From positions 1 through 21,958 of IMG/VR virus record IMGVR_UViG_3300049916_000684: a stretch of DNA of 21,958 nt. The stretch is one strand, 5' to 3'. How positions within the stretch are numbered: position 1 is the first letter of the stretch; each line of letters opens with the position of its first letter. Positions 6,225-12,950 of the stretch are shown in pieces. The notes below the pieces were generated by a model. The model did no database searches and was not told the origin of the DNA. It was given only the letters and a program-made list of their open reading frames with translations. The stretch comes from a virus. A program made the position numbers and the translations under genes.

Positions 6225-6325
6225 TGAACGGCAAAGGCTCCACACAGCGTCCCAAGGACGACAAGTATTGCACCGATGAGGAATTGGAGGAACGGTGGAA
6301 ACGGGTGTTTGGTAAGAAGGGTTAG
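6224..6325 (+). CDS. 33-residue phage GKGS protein (GKGSxxRP ... RWKRVFG)
   Basis: A short gene. It begins MNGKGSTQRPKDDKYCTDEE and ends ERWKRVFGKKG. This matches a widespread but functionally unknown class of tiny phage proteins with an N-terminal GKGS-x-x-RP motif and a C-terminal W-x-x-(I/V)FGKK motif. ATG at 6224 overlaps the preceding TGA. AGGAGG lies eight bases upstream, one of the best ribosome sites in the window, so it is certainly meant to be translated. It is the last gene of the packaging block before the terminator. Confidence 0.8.
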   Translation: MNGKGSTQRPKDDKYCTDEELEERWKRVFGKKG

Positions 6326-6365
6326 ATCAAACCGACACCATAGGGGTTTTCTCCTCATATAAGAC

Positions 6366-6596
6366 TCATAAGGACAACGACTGTTGCTCCGATGCAGTAG
6401 TGTCATTAACTATCTTCCTAAAAGCGTTAGCTATCCAAGATATACTACTAACCCCCTTTTGATAATGGGGGTTTTTTATGTACTCGTCTAGTAACCGGTT
6501 ATACGTACTTTCCGGGTATAACGTTTTTAACATCCTTTCCAGTGTTAAAGTATCAACTGCATCAACAGCTTCTTTGGGTATTAGCTTCTTTTTCAT
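6366..6596 (-). CDS. Hypothetical protein, convergent with the packaging block
   Basis: A 76-residue leftward protein. It begins MKKKLIPKEAVDAVDTLTLE, continues with RMLKTLYPESTYNRLLDEYI, and contains SISWIANAFRKIVND. It reads as a helical, natural-looking protein, and its start lies 35 bases after the HNH stop, so it is probably co-transcribed with HNH. There is no visible Shine-Dalgarno. The rightward terminator at 6450-6477 lies inside its coding sequence, corresponding to the KNPHYQKGV residues. No family recognised. Confidence 0.55.
   Translation of the reverse strand: MKKKLIPKEAVDAVDTLTLERMLKTLYPESTYNRLLDEYIKNPHYQKGVSSISWIANAFRKIVNDTTASEQQSLSL
6450..6477 (+). terminator. Intrinsic terminator of the packaging block
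   Basis: AACCCCC (6450-6456) pairs with GGGGGTT (6467-6473) across a ten-base loop, and six T follow the G-run (6472-6477). This is a classical rho-independent terminator on the rightward strand. The opposite strand lacks a comparable T-run, so it acts in one direction. It lies about 125 bases after the last rightward gene. Confidence 0.85.
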
Positions 6597-6631
6597 CTTT
6601 AGTAGATTCGGGGAGAAGGGTAAGTTTCTAT

Positions 6632-7108
6632 CTAGCAGCTGACCGAATTCCAGAACGGTTTACGCTCAACGGAAGTATTACCCGTCTTTTTGAATACTTC
6701 TACCTTGACCTTGTATTTGTCACGGAGTCGATTCAGCTCACCGGTTTTAAGGTCCTTTAAAAACTCGTAAGAGTAACCTGTTGCTTTCGACAGCTTTCTG
6801 ATTGCGGTTTGACGATTCTGCCACCGTTTTACACCCGTAACGTATTTTCGATTCTTTCTCTTCCGACTCTGCTTACGTGCCTTAGCCTTTAGTGGGTCCT
6901 TAGCATGTTCAGCCTCATGACATTTCCGGCACAACAATTCGAGGTCTGACATTAGTTCTCTACCTAACCTTGAGTATGTACGATGATGAACATCAGTAGC
7001 AAACCGGTCACACCTATTACACGTATTACCATAATGTTGAAACGCGGTTAAACGTTGTTTCAACCAGTGATCACTTAGAAGGTATTGTTGATATTCTGTT
7101 TTAGTCAT
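6632..7108 (-). CDS. Free-standing HNH endonuclease
   Basis: A 158-residue protein with an HNH domain in residues about 5-70. There is a helix EYQQYLLSDHWLKQRL, a zinc knuckle half Cys30-x-x-Cys33, the catalytic DVHHRTY (His41/42), then the DLELLCRKCHEAEH block with Cys60, Cys63, His64 and His68. Residues about 70-90 are a Lys/Arg-rich linker (KARKQSRKRKNRK), and the C-terminus has a SKATGYSYEFLKDLKTGELN helical unit that may bind DNA. The family nicks or cuts DNA and in phages is often a homing enzyme; some take part in packaging. It is oriented against the virion genes and preceded by a folded segment (7123-7382). GAGG lies 14 bases before ATG. Confidence 0.88.
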   Translation of the reverse strand: MTKTEYQQYLLSDHWLKQRLTAFQHYGNTCNRCDRFATDVHHRTYSRLGRELMSDLELLCRKCHEAEHAKDPLKAKARKQSRKRKNRKYVTGVKRWQNRQTAIRKLSKATGYSYEFLKDLKTGELNRLRDKYKVKVEVFKKTGNTSVERKPFWNSVSC

Positions 7109-7122
7109 TAGTGTTGTTGTTT

Positions 7123-7382
7123 CCTCAGCCGGTATTAGATTGGAGCACAGCGACTCCGAGGGATACTGGTGTGTAGCCCTTAGGAAGGAGTCATAAACCC
7201 CTTTGTTATCAGCGAGCCGGGTTGTTGCCCCCAGCTCTTATAGACCCTGTTAAAACCTCAGCCGTTTAATGAGTTATCGTTTTGCTTTCCCCACCTAGGA
7301 ACGGAGTCGACAGTTCCCCTAGGATTTACAGTTCACAGGATGTTAGCTTCCAACTTGGAGATTTCAAGGCACTCCTCGCCTT
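7123..7382 (-). ncRNA. Candidate structured RNA or leader upstream of the HNH gene
   Basis: About 260 bases with no credible gene but at least four local hairpins. They are AAGGC/GCCTT (7366-7370 with 7378-7382); a nine-pair stem with a two-base bulge (7294-7302 with 7313-7323); an eight-pair stem (7214-7221 with 7230-7237); and GACTCC/GGAGTC (7152-7157 with 7187-7192) enclosing AGGG/CCCT. The eight-pair stem has one mismatch if transcribed rightward but a G-U pair if transcribed leftward, which favours the leftward strand, the same as HNH. A second GGAGTC (7303-7308) in a hairpin loop could compete for GACTCC. CCTCAGCCG occurs at both 7123-7131 and 7256-7264. No known RNA class was matched; transcription is unproven. 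Confidence 0.45.
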
Positions 7383-7390
7383 AGAAAATA

Positions 7391-7596
7391 CTATAACACC
7401 ACATCATGCATAAAACTGAACATTTGTCAAATCCACAACAACATCCTTGCGCTCACGCCTGAGAAACCCCTTTACGGCCACAAGGGCGGGCAAAAGTCCG
7501 TGACTCACTGGATGGCCTTTATTAAGCATAACTATTAGGAAACGACAATGGGTAAAAACATGATTCTAATCGGAATTGCTAACAATACCCCCTGAT
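7391..7596 (+). other. Gene-poor stretch before the virion promoter
   Basis: No convincing gene. It contains a small hairpin (CCCTT 7468-7472 with AAGGG 7482-7486) and two GGCC copies (7476-7479 and 7514-7517). A leftward TTGACA (7425-7430, complement strand) has no good -10 at the right spacing. The stretch also holds a possible 15-codon reading frame at 7548-7595. Confidence 0.4.
7548..7595 (+). CDS. Possible 15-codon peptide MGKNMILIGIANNTP
   Basis: ATG at 7548 is preceded by TAGGAAACGACA, with AGGA at ribosome-site distance, and the frame ends in TGA at 7593-7595. Hydrophobic centre (MILIGIA). It ends just before the TTGACA at 7597, so it would need another promoter. It may be chance; nothing links it to a known leader peptide. 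Confidence 0.2.
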   Translation: MGKNMILIGIANNTP

Positions 7597-7625
7597 TTGA
7601 CAAAACCGATGTAATAGTATATAAG
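7597..7625 (+). promoter_or_regulatory. Sigma70-type promoter for the virion operon
   Basis: TTGACA (7597-7602), exactly 17 bases, then TATAAG (7620-7625); a TATATA lies two bases earlier. The downstream region to 7650 is extremely A/T-rich, with a further TATAAT at 7635-7640, which favours melting. It is the best promoter in the window and faces the portal-to-nozzle gene run, so it is the likely main virion (late) promoter. Confidence 0.75.
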
Positions 7626-7693
7626 TAACGCTTATATAATTATATACTATTATTAAAGACGAACAACGAGAATACCGCTACCAGAAGCCCAAT

Positions 7694-9754
7694 GTGAAGT
7701 GGCTGGTCGAGACCTATGAAGAGGCTCAATCAGACCTAAGTGGGTATAGGGATCAGATGTCGCATAACGCCGACATTCGTTTCTGTAAGTGGGCAGGACA
7801 AACCAGGGATGGCAGAAAGAACGGCGATGACGCTTTTCCGTGGAAGGGTGCATCCGATTTGCGCTTTCCACTGGTAGACGACCTTTGTAACACGGAAGCA
7901 GCCTACCTTACCGAATCCCTATTCCGGGCCAACATTACGGCTATCCCGGTCAACAGTGCTGACACTGCCCAGGCTGGACTGACGTCTAGTTTTATGAAGT
8001 GGCTCATTGGTTCCCAGATGGACGAGCTACCTGACGAGACCGAATTGGGAGCCAACTACTGGGCAGAAAAGGGCGGTTATGTAGTAGGAACTTTTTGGGA
8101 CCGGCGAACATGCCAGTATGCCGAAAAGGTCACAGCACAAGATATCGCCAGGGCGTTGTTGGAACAGGGTATCGATCCTGAATCCATCCATGACCCTCTT
8201 TTTGAAGAAGATTTGCGGCAACTCCTCCAAGCTAGCTATCCAGATGCGGGAGACGCAATAGTGGCCAATGCCATAACAAGCTTGCGAAATACCGGAGAAG
8301 CAGAGTTGCCCAGAGTCGGAACAACGGTGAATAGACCGTGTGTTCGCGTATTCAGAAAAGGTGAGGACATCCTCTACCCGAAGTCAGCAGCCAACATACA
8401 GTCGGCACCGTATGTCTTCAGGGTGGAGTATAAGACTGCTCAAGAGCTACAAGAGTATGCTGGGTCGGATGGGTGGAATCAACGTTGGGTGGATGCGGTT
8501 ATTGAGAAGTGCCGAGGACAGGACTCCACAAACTGGAACTCCTACGAGCGCAATCGTGACCGCTTTAATATGAACCTTGATCAAGACGACGATGAGGGCT
8601 TGATTAAGGTCGTTTGGTGTTACCAGCGTTTGATTAATAAAGACGGTATTCTTGGCATCTATGAGACAATCTTCTGTCCCGAATACACACCGGAATCCGG
8701 TGCTAAATACGCCAAGCATGGTCTATCGCCGTACCATCTAAAAGGTCGTTATCCGTTTTGGGATTTCAGCAGAGAGAAGACTAGCAGGCTTTCATTTAAC
8801 TCTAGGGGCATTCCTGACAATGCGGGTGACTTTCAGCGTATAGCCAAGGTCTACTACGACAATGAGATTGATCGTGGTTCAATGGCTACTCTGCCGCCGT
8901 TCTGGTATATTATGGGCCGCACCCCACCAGAATTGGGTCCGGGCGCAAAGTGGCCCGTGAGTCGTCAAGGTGAGGCTGGTTGGGCTGATCCACCCCGACA
9001 TGATGCTGCGTCCAAAGAGATGCGGGAAATGATCATTGATGTGGCTCGTAACTACACGGGACTAACAACGGATCAGGAACACGCCAATGAAGTCCGGGCC
9101 AAGAAACAGGCTAACATCAACAAGTGGTTACGAGGTTGGCAACAGGTCTATCGTCACCTCTGGTGGTTATACCAGCAATACGGTGACGAGGTTATAACGT
9201 TCCGCGTTATGGGGTCCAATACGGTGCATCCGCAAGAATTCCACAAGAACCCCAGCGAGGACTACGACTTTTATCTTGAATTTGATGCACTGAGTCAGGA
9301 ACCCGAGTTACAGCGCGAAAAGATCAAGTCAGCCATTGAGCTATTCAGTGCGGCTGACCGTGAGGCTAGGGGTGATTGGTCAGCGTTACTTCAAAAGGGC
9401 ATTGAAATTATTGATCCAACTTGGGCTGAAACACTGATTAAGCCCGAGGAACAGGCTACCCAAGATGAGGTTCGTCAAGAGCGTGAAATGCTGCAACAGA
9501 TGTATTCCGGTATGGATGTGGATTTGGCGGAACAGGGTGTGAACACTCAGTTACGTCGCCAAGTGGTGCAGCAGTTCGTGCAGGGTTCTGAGCAAATCCC
9601 GGCAACGGACGTTCAATCGCGGATGCAAAATGAGGAAGATCCATTTAGAGCTAGATTAGAGAAACACATGCAGCAGCTAGATTTTATTGATCAGCAACGT
9701 GAGAACGCCCAAATCGGACGGATCGGAACACAGCCAGGGAACATGAACGCATAA
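7694..9754 (+). CDS. Portal protein
   Basis: A 686-residue protein forming, by family precedent, the dodecameric ring at the capsid vertex through which DNA enters. Support comes from size and position (after terminase, before scaffold and capsid) and from portal-like sequence: FPWKGASDLRFPLVDDLCNT near residue 50; an acidic central part; the wing/stem-like GRYPFWDFSREKTSRLSFNS and a DVARNYTGLTTDQEHANEVR helical region; and a Gln-rich C-terminal helix (QQREN). The start used is GTG at 7694. ATG at 7692 is followed at once by TGA, and no ATG, GTG or TTG lies upstream in frame, yet the frame stays open and protein-like back to 7640. There is no clear Shine-Dalgarno. Confidence 0.9.
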   Translation: MKWLVETYEEAQSDLSGYRDQMSHNADIRFCKWAGQTRDGRKNGDDAFPWKGASDLRFPLVDDLCNTEAAYLTESLFRANITAIPVNSADTAQAGLTSSFMKWLIGSQMDELPDETELGANYWAEKGGYVVGTFWDRRTCQYAEKVTAQDIARALLEQGIDPESIHDPLFEEDLRQLLQASYPDAGDAIVANAITSLRNTGEAELPRVGTTVNRPCVRVFRKGEDILYPKSAANIQSAPYVFRVEYKTAQELQEYAGSDGWNQRWVDAVIEKCRGQDSTNWNSYERNRDRFNMNLDQDDDEGLIKVVWCYQRLINKDGILGIYETIFCPEYTPESGAKYAKHGLSPYHLKGRYPFWDFSREKTSRLSFNSRGIPDNAGDFQRIAKVYYDNEIDRGSMATLPPFWYIMGRTPPELGPGAKWPVSRQGEAGWADPPRHDAASKEMREMIIDVARNYTGLTTDQEHANEVRAKKQANINKWLRGWQQVYRHLWWLYQQYGDEVITFRVMGSNTVHPQEFHKNPSEDYDFYLEFDALSQEPELQREKIKSAIELFSAADREARGDWSALLQKGIEIIDPTWAETLIKPEEQATQDEVRQEREMLQQMYSGMDVDLAEQGVNTQLRRQVVQQFVQGSEQIPATDVQSRMQNEEDPFRARLEKHMQQLDFIDQQRENAQIGRIGTQPGNMNA

Positions 9755-9978
9755 TGAAGCCCTACCCAAAAGCCCAAAAAGAATTTCAGCAGGATCTACA
9801 ACCGATTCTGCAACGACTACGTGAGAACGACGACTTTCAAGCCTATCGGGAATCTCTATCAGAGACTCGAGAACGCTTTATACGTCTCGCCTACAACAGT
9901 GACTACGACCAGAGCCAGAATAAGGCATTGGGAGCGGTAGCTGTTCTGGATGAGATCTTACTACAGACGGAAACTTAA
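9754..9978 (+). CDS. Small helical protein between portal and scaffold
   Basis: A 74-residue, helical, charged protein, beginning MKPYPKAQKEFQQDLQPILQ and containing RLRENDDFQAYRESLSETRE. The ATG shares one base with the portal stop (TAATG), a coupled arrangement. The C-terminal helix (ALGAVAVLDEILLQ) is amphipathic. Unknown function; position suggests a head-assembly accessory protein. Confidence 0.75.
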   Translation: MKPYPKAQKEFQQDLQPILQRLRENDDFQAYRESLSETRERFIRLAYNSDYDQSQNKALGAVAVLDEILLQTET

Positions 9979-9987
9979 CACAGGTTA

Positions 9988-10005
9988 CGGACGCCTACTA
10001 GTCCG
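9988..10005 (+). promoter_or_regulatory. Hairpin just before the scaffold start
   Basis: CGGAC (9988-9992) pairs with GTCCG (10001-10005) across an eight-base loop. The stem ends three bases before the ATG at 10009, exactly where a ribosome site would be, and no Shine-Dalgarno is visible. It could restrain translation of the scaffold gene. Confidence 0.4.
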
Positions 10006-10008
10006 GGT

Positions 10009-11043
10009 ATGACAGATACAGCAACGGTGGACGCTCCACTTGAAACAGCGGGCGAGGATACGCAGGAACCCTCACAAGAATCTGCGGGAAAAAGTATAAG
10101 CGGTAGTGAATTGGCAAATATGTTTGCTACTCCACCCGCACCAGACGCACCGGAAGAACCGCAGGACGATAACGATGATGAAAGTCGAGAAGAACCCGTT
10201 ATCGAACCTGTCGAGGAATCCGAGCCGACCGAGGACAACTCGGACAATGATGAGAATGGTTCTTTAACAATTAATGACACTTCGGAAAAAGAGGTAGAGC
10301 AGGAATCCAATGATCCTGAATGGTATGTGAAGCGCATTGATAAGATCACTGCACAGAACAAAGCCAGGGAGGAAGAATTGGAAGCCCGTATAGCTTCATT
10401 AGAGGAAGGCAAGCCACAGGAAACACCTACCATCGATCAGGTAACATCCGTTGAGCAACTGGATCAGTTGGAACAACAAGCGCAGGATGCGGAAGATCAG
10501 GTAGATGAGATCCTTGATGGTGATCCAGAGTATGACGGCGACGGAAACGCAGTGTGGGTAGTGGGCGATCAAAAGCTTACCAAATCACAACTGATAGACA
10601 TCCGTAAAAACGCTCGTCAAACTTACCGAGCCATACCTAAGAAGAGACAGGTAATTGCACAGGTCTCTAATTACAGACAGGCAGTGGAAAAGGAATACTC
10701 ATTCTTCACCGACGAAACCGATCCCTACTATGAGTTTGCCCAGCAGACCATAAATAGCCCTATGCTAAAGAAACTCGAGCTTGAGTTTCCAGAAGCGGCG
10801 GGTGTAGCAGCATTGGCAGTCAGAGGAAAAATGGCAGTAGACGCGGAAGCTAAGGTAAAGGAAGCACCTAAGAAGTTAGCTAAGAAAGCTACTATTAAGA
10901 GCACTCCACCCAAGGCCCCCGTGGATACGGGCACAGTAGCTCAACCAAGAACACCTGAAGAGTCAGCAACTAAGCAGACAAGAAAGCTCATTAGAACAGG
11001 CAACGTCAGCAGCAAACAAGCGATAAATATATTTAAGCAATAG
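10009..11043 (+). CDS. Probable head scaffolding protein
   Basis: A 344-residue protein with the charge layout of phage scaffolds. A very acidic, disordered N-terminal half runs over residues about 1-105, with Asp/Glu/Pro-rich tracts such as EEPVIEPVEESEPTEDNSDN. A central helical region carries the AREEELEARIASLEEGK coiled coil (about 120-140). Residues about 260-344 are basic and Lys/Thr-rich (KEAPKKLAKKATIKS), likely to bind the capsid protein. Position immediately before the major capsid gene agrees with co-assembly and later removal. No protease domain is visible in it. The assignment rests on composition and synteny rather than a motif. Confidence 0.75.
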   Translation: MTDTATVDAPLETAGEDTQEPSQESAGKSISGSELANMFATPPAPDAPEEPQDDNDDESREEPVIEPVEESEPTEDNSDNDENGSLTINDTSEKEVEQESNDPEWYVKRIDKITAQNKAREEELEARIASLEEGKPQETPTIDQVTSVEQLDQLEQQAQDAEDQVDEILDGDPEYDGDGNAVWVVGDQKLTKSQLIDIRKNARQTYRAIPKKRQVIAQVSNYRQAVEKEYSFFTDETDPYYEFAQQTINSPMLKKLELEFPEAAGVAALAVRGKMAVDAEAKVKEAPKKLAKKATIKSTPPKAPVDTGTVAQPRTPEESATKQTRKLIRTGNVSSKQAINIFKQ

Positions 11044-11071
11044 GTTCTCTCGCTTTAACTAAATTAAAATA

Positions 11072-11077
11072 AAGGAG
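11072..11077 (+). promoter_or_regulatory. Strong Shine-Dalgarno of the capsid gene
   Basis: AAGGAG lies eight bases before the capsid ATG within an A/T-rich leader (11058-11085). It is much stronger than the sites of the neighbouring genes, matching the high output needed for the major capsid protein. Confidence 0.8.
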
Positions 11078-11085
11078 ATAATATA

Positions 11086-12084
11086 ATGGCAGGTGCAACC
11101 ACCTACGGTGACGGTTCAACCGTCAATCGGGAAGACCTACTGGATTTACTTTCAGTATTGGAACCCGAAAAAACACCAGTAACATCTTTGGCTGGAAAAT
11201 CAGCCAAACCCGGTAACCTATTTACTGAGTGGGGACTCGACGCATATGATGTGCCTGAGTTCGACGCAGTAGAACAGGGAGCTGACGTTACTGATTTCGA
11301 TAACAAGACTAAGAACCGCGAACGCGTTGGCAACTACCAACAAAAGATTCGTCGTTCTTGGATGGTAACTACCGAGCAGGAAGCTACGGACACAGCCGGT
11401 CACGGTTCTGATGTAGCTGAATCCAAAGCTCGTTGTATGGTAGAACTCAAGAGAGACATCGAGAGTGCTATCTGTTCTGACCAAGAAATGTCAGCCAGCA
11501 ACCCTACTGCTCTTCGCGGTATTGGTAAATGGCTACAGGCTACTGCTCAATCCGTTAATCCAGTTCCGGCTGATTATCTGACACCAGCAGGCAACATCAA
11601 CACGACTGCCACGGCTTCACTCGCTGACTCCGACATTAATGGCGTTCTCCAATCAATGTATGAGAACTCTGGTAATGACATGTCACGCACGACTCTCGTA
11701 GCTGGTCCTAACTTGCGTTCAGCAGTAACCAATCTGCAACGTTCAGTTGGTGGTGGAGCAGGTAACCCTTACACTGTTAATCAAGATGCCAAGGAGCATA
11801 ACATTACCTTCCGCGTTGACGAATACGTTGGCGATTACGGACGGATCTTTGTGGTTCCTACGCTTTTTAACGGTCGTGTTACCGGTGACACTACTCTCAC
11901 AAACCAGGCATCCGCTCGCGGTTACCTGATCGACCCTGATTACTTGAGCCTTTATTACATGAAGGCCCCGGTTATGAAGGACCTGGAAGACCAAGGCGCA
12001 GGACCACGTGGTTTCGCTGAAGTGATTTTGTCACTTTGCGTGAAGCACCCACAGGCTCTTGGTAAATTCTCTGCAACCTCTTAA
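11086..12084 (+). CDS. Major capsid protein, SU10-like (DUF5309 type)
   Basis: A 332-residue protein of the HK97-fold family type found in phage SU10 and relatives. The N-terminus, with REDLLDLLSVLEPEKTPVTS, and the motif FTEWGLDAYDVPEFDAVEQG (residues 46-65) followed by a conserved basic segment (QQKIRRSWMVT), are characteristic. A long helix region has KARCMVELKRDIESAI. The C-terminal half includes FRVDEYVGDYGRIFVVPT and DPDYLSLYYMKAP, which ends in the P-domain-like strands. It has the best ribosome site in the region. It probably forms the icosahedral or prolate shell, assembled on the protein encoded just upstream. Confidence 0.92.
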   Translation: MAGATTYGDGSTVNREDLLDLLSVLEPEKTPVTSLAGKSAKPGNLFTEWGLDAYDVPEFDAVEQGADVTDFDNKTKNRERVGNYQQKIRRSWMVTTEQEATDTAGHGSDVAESKARCMVELKRDIESAICSDQEMSASNPTALRGIGKWLQATAQSVNPVPADYLTPAGNINTTATASLADSDINGVLQSMYENSGNDMSRTTLVAGPNLRSAVTNLQRSVGGGAGNPYTVNQDAKEHNITFRVDEYVGDYGRIFVVPTLFNGRVTGDTTLTNQASARGYLIDPDYLSLYYMKAPVMKDLEDQGAGPRGFAEVILSLCVKHPQALGKFSATS

Positions 12085-12100
12085 TAGAAAGAACTAAAAA

Positions 12101-12583
12101 ATGGCTAATATTGCAATTACAGTTCCACGGCTCGTTCGCCTTCCTGAAAACTCGGCTTTTACACACGGTGTGAAAATCAAGGCTTCTGATGTGAATGATT
12201 CCGCAAATTCTACAGACGGTGACGTTGCTACCATCGAATTCACCGGCAGTGATCTGCCATCTAAATTCGTTGTTGCCCGTTGTGTAGCGGATGTCAGTAC
12301 GGCATTTGCTACCGATGGAACACTAACGTATTCAGTGGGAACCGATGGTGATGATGATAACTTCCTGACAGATACGGACGCAAAGACTGCTGGTGTCGAG
12401 ATCGCTGCTATCGGTGGTGCTCCCGTAACCCTGGCTGGGTCTTTCGGATCTTCAGGAGATGACTTGATGGTGAGTCTCAATACGCAGGCCGCTACAGGTG
12501 CATTGTCTGACATTACCGCAGGTGAGTTGGACGTTTATTTTGATATCATTGATATCGGAAGCGCGTCTCTCAACCTGAACTAA
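12101..12583 (+). CDS. Putative capsid decoration or head-associated protein
   Basis: A 160-residue, Thr/Ala/Asp-rich, beta-dominated protein without Lys-rich or membrane segments. It begins MANIAITVPRLVRLPENSAF. Features include the centre TLTYSVGTDGDDDNFL and the end GELDVYFDIIDIGS, an arrangement seen in small head proteins encoded next to capsid genes in many marine and environmental phages. Direct position after the capsid gene (16-base gap) supports a decoration or head-fibre role. The assignment is from pattern and synteny only. Confidence 0.55.
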   Translation: MANIAITVPRLVRLPENSAFTHGVKIKASDVNDSANSTDGDVATIEFTGSDLPSKFVVARCVADVSTAFATDGTLTYSVGTDGDDDNFLTDTDAKTAGVEIAAIGGAPVTLAGSFGSSGDDLMVSLNTQAATGALSDITAGELDVYFDIIDIGSASLNLN

Positions 12584-12591
12584 CACATTCT

Positions 12592-12628
12592 GTGAGAGCT
12601 GGCCCTGTCAATCCGGGGTCAGCCTCAC
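12592..12628 (+). other. Strong 13-pair hairpin downstream of the capsid gene pair
   Basis: GTGAG (12592-12596) pairs with CTCAC (12624-12628). GCTGGCCC (12598-12605) pairs with GGGTCAGC (12616-12623) with one G-U pair, leaving a bulged A and a ten-base loop. No T-run follows, so full termination is doubtful. Its place between the highly expressed capsid/decoration genes and the less abundant tail genes suits transcript stabilisation, partial attenuation or a processing site. Confidence 0.6.
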
Positions 12629-12641
12629 TACTTTCGTTAAT

Positions 12642-12950
12642 ATGTTAATACAAGTTGATCCCCAAGTTAAAGCAGAGGTAGAGCAAAAGAAGTTCTTAGA
12701 AGGACTTTACTGGGAACTGCGAGAGGGCAGGGAATTAGAAAAGTTCCACTACCTAAAGAAACGCCGCGAACTCGGCAAAGAGAACCAGGGTAAAGCTGGT
12801 ATGGTCGAGGGTTTAGGTCAACACACAGCATCCTATGATGCTCGCCAATGGTTTCGTTGGCAGGAAGAGGACAAGTATTTTTGGCAGGATGAATCCAATG
12901 TCAAAAAGTTCAAGCAGGACAATCCAGAAGTATTGGTAACAAAACATTAA
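12642..12950 (+). CDS. Basic/acidic helical hypothetical protein
   Basis: A 102-residue, highly charged protein, beginning MLIQVDPQVKAEVEQKKFLE and containing REGRELEKFHYLKKRRELGK. The second half is aromatic (WFRWQEEDKYFWQDE) and ends in a FKQDNPEVLV motif. No Shine-Dalgarno is evident after the strong hairpin upstream. The stop overlaps the next start (TAATG). Similar short charged proteins with a C-terminal aromatic-acidic and NPE ending occur near head genes of phages; function unknown, possibly head completion. Confidence 0.65.
   Translation: MLIQVDPQVKAEVEQKKFLEGLYWELREGRELEKFHYLKKRRELGKENQGKAGMVEGLGQHTASYDARQWFRWQEEDKYFWQDESNVKKFKQDNPEVLVTKH

Noticed and set aside
6329-6352. Second rightward terminator (AAACC ... 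GGGGTTTT)
   Set aside because: The possible stem is only about five A/G-poor pairs with an eleven-base loop. The hairpin at 6450-6477 is far stronger.
7123-7382. HEARO / omega RNA of an IscB system
   Set aside because: The neighbouring nuclease has only an HNH domain in 158 residues with no RuvC motif, and I could not match the RNA consensus from memory. Kept only as a search to run.
7120-7400. Group I intron core (GACTCC/GGAGTC resembling P7, with a P8-like hairpin)
   Set aside because: I could not place P3, P4 or P6, and there is no interrupted gene with matching exons on either strand.
9975-10433. 152-residue leftward frame opposite the scaffold gene
   Set aside because: Ser/Val-rich antisense reading of the acidic scaffold coding region, a typical shadow of Asp/Glu codons.
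12094-12513. 139-residue leftward frame opposite the decoration-like gene
   Set aside because: Ser/Pro/Val-rich antisense of an Asp/Thr/Ala-rich gene; no start signals.
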